Positions 38,391-49,462 of a stretch of DNA of 64,000 nt are shown in pieces (the first letter of the stretch is position 1; every line of letters starts with the position of its first letter). The stretch is taken from positions 2,772,001 to 2,836,000 of the forward strand of contig NC_059415.1 in NCBI RefSeq assembly GCF_905220565.1, written 5' to 3'. A program made the position numbers and the translations under genes. The notes under the pieces are model-generated. The model saw only the letters and a program-made list of their open reading frames with translations. It was not told the DNA's origin and made no database searches. Source of the DNA: Melitaea cinxia (taxonomy: Eukaryota > Arthropoda > Insecta > Lepidoptera > Nymphalidae).

Positions 38391-38394
38391 ATGG
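38391..38394 (+). CDS. Gene 2 exon 1 (coding part, ATGG)
   Basis: Only four coding bases (ATGG) precede the donor gtaagt; with exon 2 they give Met-Asp. A four-base coding first exon in phase 1 is the minimal adaptor for a phase 1-1 exon array. Confidence 0.65.
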
Positions 38395-41300
38395 GTAAGT
38401 TTCGAGAAAACATATTTCATATTTTAAATATTATATATTATATTTGGGTTTAAATAAAAATCAGGATATTTTGATGCTAATCTTTGAGTATGTGACAAAT
38501 TTTTCTTCGATGCATCTAAAGGACTATGTTGGTTACTTTCGTTCTCTCGCGGATAGTCTCATTTTTAATCCTATCTTTGAGAGAGACCCCAAGCATAGCC
38601 CGTTCCATTGCACGTTGAGCGACTTTAAACTTGTGTACCGGTCCCTTCGTCAGTGTCCACGTCTCGGCTCCGTATGTTAACACAGGCAGGACAACATAGG
38701 ACAGAATTAGCAAGATGAAGTGGCAGTGAGCTGGTCATCTGTGTCGCAGGAACGATGGCCGTTGGAGCAGACGGTCCTGGAGTGGAGACCGCGTTTTGGT
38801 AAACGCATTGTGAGACGTCCTCCAGCCCGTTGGACCGACGATCTACGTAAGATTGCCGGTGTAGGCTGGATGAGTATTGCGGAAAACCGGAATGTCTGGC
38901 GCGATCTTGGGAAGGCCTATGTCCAGCAGTGGACTGCAATAGGCTAAGCTGAGCATCTAAAGGAATTAATTTCTAATTTTTTTATTTTATTTCAGACGTT
39001 GACGAATCACAAGACCCTGGGACATCACAACATCAGAGGTCTCCAATTAGACGTATGTAATTTAAAAAATATGTGACATTATTAGTTATATTATAAAGTC
39101 AGTATAGTATCCTGAAACGACCTGTTACTGTCGTATTGTAGGGCAAACATTCCTTATTACATTTATAGCAGGATTAAAATTTATTCGTCCACGGTTCACG
39201 GACACGGCTAAATTTCGCAACTTTATCCCATTTTGGAATAACTTTGTATTGAAATGCATACTTATATTTAAAATTACCTCAGTGTTTTCGTGAAATTATA
39301 ATTTTTATGTACTAGTAAGAAACTCAAGAAAATGGATCCTTTTTAAGTGTTAGTTCAATAGGCAAATAAACAAAAATATTGAGGGTATTTTGACAATTTA
39401 CCTATATTTAAAATTACCTCATAGTATTTTCGTGTAATTGTAATTTTTATGTACACGTAAATAATGTGTTTGCAGGAAAACGAAGAAAAACCGACTTAAA
39501 CTATATTGACAAGTAATACAATGTAGGTAGACGAAAAAATAGTCAAGTAAATACGCATTATCAAAGATTACTCCAAAAGTTGTAATTAGATCTAGATGAA
39601 ATTTAAATGTGACCACATAATAAACATCGGCTTTCAATTAAATTAAAAATCATCAAAATCGGTACACCCGGTAAAAAGTTAGCGGATTTTCGAGAGTTTC
39701 CCTCGATTTCTCTGGGATCCCATCATCAGATCCTGCTTTCCTTATCATGGTACCAAACTAAAGATATCTCCTTTCCAACAAAAAAAGAATTATCAAAATC
39801 GGCTCATAAACGACGGAGTTATCCCCGAACATACATAAAAAAATATATACGGTCGAATTGAGTAACCCCCTCCTTTTTTTTAAGTCGGTTATAAAACTCG
39901 AGAAAATTGATCTCTTTTAAATGCTAGTTCAATAGACTAATCAACAAAAATATTGAGGGTATTTTGACAATTTACTACATTATAAAAAAAATTGTAATTT
40001 AATCGCTTAAATTTTGCCAAATTTTAGCGATTATGATTTCAGATTTTAAATATTCATATAAATACAAATATCTATTAAGAGTGAATGGTGATCACGATAG
40101 TTCGTGAAAGGACTTTATGATTGACAAACTTTTCCACAATACAGGTATAAAATGCTATTTTTTTTTTCTTTAGCTGTTGGAAATTCACCTGGCCCTTCTA
40201 CACCAGAACCACAGGATCAAGACATGTCACCATCTAGGCGTATGTAATTTAATATTTGTTAGTAATTAAAGTTATTTGTAACGTTGATATTTATATGTAT
40301 ATCTAACTAAGATCTATTAAGTTCGATATTAATTTAATTCGTGTACTATCCTAGAACAACCTGACTACAACTTAATGAACACGCTACACGCACATAGCCA
40401 GCTCTCAGTATTATATCGCTTCAGCCTGTAACACCACACTGCTGGATATAGGCCTCTTTCCCCATGTTCCAGGAGAAGGATCAGAGCTTAATCCACCACG
40501 CCGCACCAATGTGGTTTGGCGGATATATTCCCTACTATGAGTAACGATCACTATCAGGTGTATATGATGACAACCGGAACCAACTTACCGGTTAACGTGC
40601 TCTCCGAGGCACGGTGGGGAGACCCATAACAACCAGACCGGAAATAAGTATTTGTACAAACACAAATATCCACTCCGAGCGGGAATCAAACCCACGACCG
40701 TTTGTGTTTAGGCGCCGCCGACACGGCACACGCACCATTACACAAGAGCGGTCCACAGTTTACGCAAAGCAAATTTCCTATTTTCAAATATTATTATAAA
40801 TCACTATATATTTATACTAGTTTTACCCGCGGCTTCGCTCGTATTGATTTTTTTAAAATAAAAACTATCCTATCTACCTTTAAATACCTCCAACAATATG
40901 TGTACAAAGTGTAATGATGATCGGTTAAGTAGTTTTTTCGTGAAAGCGTAACAAACGATCGAGTGGGATGTACGCTTATTTGCCAGCCATGTTCAAAATA
41001 AATAAATTGAATTATTTTTGTTTCAGATACCAAAAAAGAACCGAGCAGGCCAAAAGCGCCAAAAATATCGCCATCCAAACGTATGTAAATTTATAAATAA
41101 AAAATTAATACCTTCAATATTTAGGTACAAACGGTCGTCTGTTCCTTAGATAGTCAACCAAATGTTTGTGTTATCAGTAATAGCTAAGTGTAGCTTCACT
41201 TACTACTATACTATATTAGTTATACGCAAAGATATAAATAAATCCATAAATTATACCAAGGAGCATAAACAGGATCACTGTAAACTGCGCCAACGGGCTA

Positions 41301-44300
41301 GTTCAAATATTACAATAATTGTATAACTGATATATTTTTGGATATCTTGATACATCCGTGTGTATCTTTTGCTTTAAATATTCAAGGGATGTTTGACCTT
41401 AATCTGTTGTATGTGTAATAAGTACTTATTGTATATAAATTCAGCATTTCAGTGTTTTGCTTTACCATATTTTTGTTCTTTAATTTCTACCTTCTTTTTG
41501 TTATTTTTATTTTACCCTTCTACCAAATATGTTTTTGTACGTCTAAGGTTGACTAGATAAGGTTTATGATTTGAAAACAGCTATTTGCCTAATATATCAA
41601 ATATAGTAGTGTATTAGTGGCATATAATTGAGTACAGGGTAGATTTGAAAAGTACAGAACATTTTTCCTTTCTTTTTTTTTTTTGTTGAATATCATCATT
41701 ATAACAAGTACCTGTAAAAGAAAAAATATTTTTACACTTGGTCAGTCATAAAGTATTTTCACTCGCTCCTCCAGTACCTACGGATTGGCACAATTCATAA
41801 AAAAAACTCGCTGACTCGGCGGTCTGCCTACCGCCATTTTTTTGGCAATATGTTAATTTTTTTTTTAAATTTCTTTAATACATATTTCGTCCTGATAAAC
41901 ACAACAAACCTTTGTTACTAATAATCTCCTTTTACCTGGGGTCGTCTGGAAGAGATTGCAAAGCAACAAGACCGCTTTTGTATGTTGTCAGTGTAACTAG
42001 TTTTTGTTTATTTTTGTAGGTACTCCTGTTTTTATCCTTTTTTTACTATGTAAAAGTGTTTGACTATATTTATGCAAGAAAGTGATAAATAAATAAATAA
42101 AAAATATAAAATAAAAATGGAATTATTCAACTCGGTATAATCGTTAGGAAGTTATACGCGTACCTACATATATTTTCGAATTAATTTTTATACCTTACCT
42201 ACATCTGAACATCTAATTATTATACTTTTTTTTCAGGTACTAAATCAGGTTTAGTTCGGCCGCCTACACCAAAAAAAGCGCTTTCACCAACGAGATGTAT
42301 GTAAACTTAAGTTTTATGAAATTTTATTATTTAAAAATTTAAAATATATTCAAAGTATGTAAAAAATGTACATGTATAAAGGCCTTTTCTTGTGTCAGTA
42401 CAGTAAGGATTTTTTTTAATTTAAAAATTGACATCCACGGGCTCAAAATGCCCATGCCTTTTGTTGAACATGCATTATAATTATATTAAAAACACAGGCG
42501 ATTTATCGTAAAACCTACAAAATCGACAGGCCTGTGACTGCCTAGTAAAACTAGGACGTGGTCCCACGCTGACTTTTTTTTTGTACCTTACAATAATTCT
42601 TTGATGGAAACAGTATACACATCATTCATTCATTCGTAGTTTCTGAACATATTATTATCTTTATTATCTATACATTTTTGAAGAACATATCAAAAATTGA
42701 CCGCTCCAGCAGGGTTCCAACCCGCGTCTCCGTCTGACCGCTCTAGCCAATTAAGCTATGGATCAAAAATTTATGATCTATGTTTAAATATAGTAAAAGG
42801 ATATTTATTTATTCAAATAACAGTTGCTAACGGAGCGTACAGTAAAAATTATCCAATAATATAAGTACATTTGTTCCAAGAGTACTGCTGTTCCAGTTAT
42901 ATGCTTACACAGCATTCAGAGATACAACCGAGTAACAAAAACTTAATGGAAAACCAGATATATAAGAAGAATAAAGAAGTATAAAGAAGAACGGACATAT
43001 AAAAGCCAAGTCTATCATGTATCACGGCGGATTGGCCAACTCTTAGACTTTCTGCCTCAATGTATAGATTCTAAATTCAAACATTATTCGTATTTTAACA
43101 TTTTATTTTCTTCATCATGAGATAATATTTCTTTGATATATATAAATAAAAAATAAATTACGAATATTTTTTTCATAATAATACAAACATCTACCCCACG
43201 AGAGAATCAATATTACGATTATATATGGAAGAACTTCCAATGTTTTATTAAGGGTTTTTTTGAAAGTATTTATTTTAAAACGAATTATTTTTTATTGCAG
43301 TCTCTTCTCGACCAACATCACCAAAAGCAGAGGGGTCACCATCGAAACGTAAGTGAAGTTATATTTTTCGTCATCTAAGTAACCAACGACGCGTTTGCTC
43401 GTCGGTCACGGTACTGACTGTTGCGGTTGCAGTCACGTCTTCAATCCCTGCTGTTGACAAATAGTATTATAGGTCTTACAGATGTTTATCGTCGTCTGGG
43501 CATTGGTTCTTGTGTATTGTGTTTTAGTACTTTTAGCACAGGAGATCTACTTGAAATATCTGCTTGGGGTATTGACTTTGAAGTATTTATTTACTTAATC
43601 AGATCTATGGAATGACAACTAAAGGTCGTAATGAAGAGCAACAACCTCTTCTTATATTAATAATAGTATTAAAGCCTATTAATAGTAATAACTGAGGTAG
43701 GGCACAGCAGGAAATTACCTGCTCAAAATATGAAGCAACCCGACAGTAACATTGTTTTCAAGCAGTGTCGTGTTCCTGTTGGTGAGTAAGGTGATCAGAG
43801 CTCCTGGGGGAATTGAGGGTAGGGACGGCAACGTGGTTGGGATGCTTCTGGTGTTGCAGACGAATTACAACATCAGCAGTTATAATTATGTGGGTACTTG
43901 AGACATTCATAAAACTAAAACATCTAACAGGGATAAGATTTACTATGAACATTTTTGAATATCATATCAAAAATTGACCGCTCCAGCGGGGTTCGAACCC
44001 GCGTCTCCAACTGACCGTGTCGGCGCTCTAGCCAATTAAGCTATGGAACGATGTTCCAATGTGAACACAGACGCGGGTCGGAACATTCGAAAATGTTTAG
44101 AATTCCTAATGTGTGGGTAACACAAAAATAAAATCGCAGATTTATTATGGTTATTTGTAATAGATTTTTTAATGATTGAGGATTTTTTTTTCAAAGTAGG
44201 TTTATAGTCGTTTTTTTCTTGCAGTTGTCAAGTCAAAGTCTCAACCTTCATCACCAATAGGAACGTCACCGACTAAGCGTATGTGTACTCTTACTTTTCT

Positions 44301-47300
44301 AGAAATTTGAGTTGCGCTAGAGTATGCGTGTGTGCGTGTAGCTTATGTGTGTGTCGTGCCATCGGAACATTTGGTAATTTTATAAATAATAGTTATTTAG
44401 TATTTCATTTTATTATTTTTATCAAAAGTTTGGGGCAAGTAAACTGTATATTTAGGTATAGCGATTCTGATATCCCAGTCAAACAGAAGGACGTTCGAAG
44501 TTTCGAAACACGTTGTATGTATATGTTATAAAACCAATTACAGTTTTAATATAAATATCACTATTTACCTAGCCTTAAAAATCCCATTGCTAGGCCTCTT
44601 TCTCCGTGTAGGAGAAAGATCGGAGCTTAATCCACCACGCTGCTCCAATGCGGGTTGGTGAATATATTCCTTACCATAAGTAACGATCGCTATCAGGTGT
44701 ATATGATAACAACCGGGACCGATATCTTAACGTGCTCTTCGAGGCACAGTGGGGACACTCACAAGGATTGACATCGAAACCGGAAACAAATATTTCTACA
44801 AAAAACCAATTTCTAAACAGAGCGGGAGTCGAACCCGTAAATCGCCAGTGTTTAGGAGCGTACATGGCGCACGCACCACAACACCAGAGTGGTTGATTTT
44901 AGTGTCAATCCTGCTTATGATTTTTTTTTCAGTTAGTAAAACTATTTTATTTGCAGGTTCTTCTCGAACACCATCACACTCGCCAAAGAAATGTATGTGG
45001 ATTATTTTTTTATTTTTTTTTATCTAAGTATTTAAAGTTTAAACATTATAAGACCAATCCTCTTTTATAAACAGAAGTATGAAAATTTAACGCAAACAAG
45101 GGTTTAATGTTTTAAAATAATTGTTGTTAAAAATTATTTAATCACAAATCAAGTATCTACATTTTGTGGGTACTTGAAGAATTCGTGAAAAAAACAAATA
45201 TGCGAAACGAATTAGTTGCTATTGTTAATAATATCATTTCTTGCATTAATTTTAAGCGTATATTTTTTTTTCAAATATGGTATTTTATTAAATTAATTAT
45301 TTTTATTGCAGTTAGTAGGACAGCTTCTCGACCATCACCGAAAATAACGGTGTCCCCAAGTAAATCTCCAAGTATGTGTACTTGCATTTTTCTAAATATT
45401 TATAAAGTAACATATATTTACCGCATGTAATGAGGACTGTATACTTTAGCGGAACAAACACATTGCTTATTAAAATATTGATAAATTGAATATCATCTTA
45501 TTTCGGAATTTGAGATTGACGAAAAACATATATTACATACGTTTGGTTCCCGCTGCTTACCTTCATCATTATTTTAAAATAATCGATAACTAATAATTAG
45601 TAAACGACTACCAGAGTTCCTTTCATATTTGAAATTTTCGCATAAACTACAAATTTCATTTTTAGGGTTCTGTGCCTCAAAAGAAAAAACGGAACCCTAA
45701 TAGGATCTCTTTGTTGTCCGTCTATCTGTCAAGACCCTTTTTCTCGGGAACACGTGAAGGTATCAAGCTTAAATTCATTTCAAATACTCAAGTTTACTGT
45801 CTTTTGGAGCTGTGAAAAAATCAAACTTCTAAACCACCAACACACAATCAAAATCTACCGGGGAATTACCGAGTACTCAGAATCTTGAAATTCGGTACGA
45901 AGCAACGTCTTATAGCACAGATTAAGGAGAATTGCAAAAAGGATAGATTTTTAGTTACATCATATACTCGTAATAAAAATATTGTTAATCATTTTTGTAC
46001 GGGTTTTTGTACATTGTGCCCTACCTTCAACTGAGGTAGGGCACAGCAGGGATTTCCTGCTCAAAATATGGAGCAGCCCGACTGGGGTAGTACCTCGACC
46101 TTACAGAAGATCACAGCAAAATAATACTGTTTTCAAGCAGTATTGTGTTCCTGTTGGTGAGTAAGGTGACCAGAGCTCCTGGGGGGATTGGGGATTGGGT
46201 CGGCAACGCGCTTGCGATGCTTCTGGTGTTGCAGGCGTCTATAAGCTACGGTTATCGCTTACCATCAGGTGAGCTGTACGCTTGTTTGCCGACCTATTGA
46301 CATAAAAAAAAAAAAAAAAAACGGAACTCTCGGTGCGCGATCCGACTCGCACTTGGCCGGCTTTTTTACGATTTTATGATTGTTTGATTACAAAATTATG
46401 TCACATGTCCTTATATTAGGTATATAAAGAATTATACTGAGGTAATGCATAGTAATATATCAGGTAATAATCCTGCTCAAAATAGCAAAGCAGCTCGACT
46501 ATGAAAATACCTCACAGAATCAGACAGCCTAATAATACTGCTCTCAAGAAGTGAGTTGAGTAATTCGTTTTGGTAAGTAAGGTGGCCAATGCTTCTGGGG
46601 AGTGTCAGTGATGTAGGGTCAGCAACGAAATCGCTATGCTTCTGATGTTGCATGGTATATTCAGCCACATGTTTGTTTTCTTAGTAGTAGCTTTATAATG
46701 AAACAACTTTTTACCGCGCTTTTACTCGTATTAGCTTAGGTTCTTCTAGGAATCTTTGATCATAATTAACTTAAACTTTGCACACGTATCAAGGACCGAT
46801 GACAATGCAATAATTCAATAACAGCTTCCCAATATCCTTATTAAGACCGCCAGGAATAATAAATTCTTTCGTGGATCCTCTGTAAGGAAGTAAGAGAGAT
46901 GAAGCTAGCGGCCGATCTGCGCATGCCATGTCCGAAAATAATTAATTAAAAAATCGAACTAAAACATAAAAAATAGATTATAGTTTAAAAAAGCAAAAAA
47001 ATTAGAAAACAATAGAACTTTATAGTTTCTTTGATTAAGGGCACAGCTAAATATTATCAAGCAGTGTTGTGTTCCTGTTGGTGAGAAAGGTGACCAGAAC
47101 TCGGGAAATTGGGGACATGGTTGGCAACACGCTTGGGATGCTTCTGGTGTTGCATACGTCTATAAGCTACGGTGATCGCTTAGCACCAGGTGAGCCGTGC
47201 GCTTGTTTTCCGACCAAGTTATTAAAAAAAATTGTTTTTATTTCTAGCCTCACCTCAATCACCACAACTAGGCCAATCATCAGTTAAATGTAAGTGATCT

Positions 47301-49430
47301 TATAATTTTTTGGATATTTTTATGTAACCTGAAGTAAAGAAAATGTTGAGAGCTTATTAAAATCTATATTTACTATTTTAGAATTATTACTATGTTGTAA
47401 TTATTTATATTTTCAATAGAAGAAAAATAGCTTTACAAGTCTTTTAGTTATAGAAAGTAACTAGCTGTGCCCGTGACTTCGTCCGCGTGGAATTTAACAA
47501 AAAAGTTATTGTTCAGTTCGCACAGTTATAAAATTAATAAATTTCTATAATAAAAGTAGCCTAACTTACTCCTTATTAACACGTGGTTCAATAAGTCCCG
47601 AGACTAAGTACTAAAAAAAGGTCTTTTTTATAAAATTAATTTTTATTCATCAACATAGTCTCCTCCAAGAGCGATACAGTCCCTCCAACGCTTTTCTAAC
47701 TTTTCTATCCCATGTGTGTGGAACGATTTGTCTTTGGCTTCAAAATAAGCCTCCGTTGCTGCGATAACTTCACAATTTGAGTCAAATTTCTTACCCTGAA
47801 GCATTTTTTTGAGGTCTGCAAACAGCCAGTAATCGCTGGGGGCCAAGTCTGGCGAATAAGGGGGATAAGGAAGCAATTCGAAGCCCAATTCGTTAATTTT
47901 GGCCATCGTTCTCACGGACTTGTGACAAGGCGCGTTGTCCTGGTGAAACACCACTTTCTTTTTGTTCATGTGAGGCCGTTTATCTGCAATTTCGTACTTC
48001 AATCGCTCCAATAAGCACATGTAATGGTCACTATTTATATTTTGCCCCTTTTCAAGGTAGTCGATGAAAAGTATTCCATGCGCATCCCAAAATATAGACG
48101 CCATAACCTTACCGGCCGATTTCTGAGTCTTTGGACGCTTCGGGCGGCTTTCACCAGCCGCTCTCCACTCCGCTGCCTGCCGATTGGATTCCGGAGTGAA
48201 ATGGTATATCCAGGTTTCATCCATTGTTACATACCGACGTAAAAAATCCTTTTTATTATGATTCATCAGCGCCAAACATTTCTCTGAATCATTGATACGT
48301 TGTTCCTTTTGATTAGTTGTAAGCAAACGCGGCACCCACTTAGAAAAAAGCTTTTTCATGGCCAAATTTTTATGTAAAATAGTGAAAACACTACCAGCTG
48401 AAATCTTCACTCGGCTATCTCTCGCACTTTTACCTTCCGATCCTCCAATACGATTTTGAGGACTTGGTTAATATTTTGTTGAGTCACTGCTTCATTTGGA
48501 CGACCTGAGCGTTCCCCATCATTGGTGTCCATGCGACCGCGTTTGAAGTCGGCATACCACCGACAAATGGTTGCTTTAGAGGGAGCTTATCCTGCATAAC
48601 ATTTTATAAGCCATTGCTGTGCTTCAACGGTATTTTTTCCCATTAAAAAACAATGTTTTATCAACACGCGAAACTCGTTTTTTTCCATTGTATCGAAATT
48701 ACAACCGTAGCGTCACTTAAATGTTTCAAAATCAATAATTTTATTGTTCCATTTTTAAAAATTTGACACATATTCTTGTATTGATAGCCAGTACTTTTTA
48801 AAAATCAAAAGAGTTTTTAATAAATGCGCCATTTCCAGGTTAGTCTCGGGACTTATTGAACGATCTAGTACATCAGCTATCGGCAAGTGAAAAACCCGTC
48901 ACTCACTCAATCACTTCAACCTTTTCAGGGATTAGCCATAACAAACAGACAGACAGACAAAAATTGAAAAAAAAAATGTTATTTTGGCATATGTATATAT
49001 CTCTATCTATGCATTTAGTAAAAAGCGATTATTTTAATATTACGAACAGACACTCCAATTTTATTTATTCCTATAGAGTATAGATAATTTCTACTCTTTC
49101 ATTTTTTCTCTGTCCTTCTATTACTTAAATTATTATCCTATTTTAATATAATATGTATTGCATTAGTACTTTTTTACAATAATTTTTAATCCCGACCATC
49201 TTTTAATATTACAAATATTAAATTAAAAAAAAATTGCCACACTGTTTAGATTGGGTTACGTCCAAATCTCAAAAAAATTTCCTATTAAGAAATAATTTCG
49301 AAATTGAAGAGAAGTTGAAGATTCGAAATCGAAGATTTCGTTATTTTGCTGGCTCTTCAATCGCGAGATAATGTTAAATCTGATGAGAATACTTACATAC
49401 ACACATGCATGCATGGACTCAATATTACAT

Positions 49431-49462
<32 letters not shown>

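Larger units (their letters stand above)
47461..49083 (+). repeat. Family A repeat interrupted by mariner
   Basis: Begins ctagctgtgcccgtgacttc, is broken at 47578 by the mariner, resumes at 48871 with catcagctatcggcaagtg and ends near the ttatttattcctata tail. The ORF over its right half is not a gene. Confidence 0.8.

Noticed and set aside
38444..38947. Three frames of 65-104 codons in intron 1 of gene 2
   Set aside because: They come from the inverted RTE fragment; they are not host exons.
43970..44045. Possible tRNA gene on the minus strand
   Set aside because: Has A and B boxes, but the acceptor arm does not pair, position 33 is C, and damaged copies exist nearby; tRNA-derived repeat is the better call.
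48856..49083. 75-codon frame after the mariner
   Set aside because: It begins in the mariner end and runs through the right half of a family A repeat.
49256..49462. Minus-strand frame starting with ten Met
   Set aside because: It is the reverse reading of a trinucleotide run next to a repeat.
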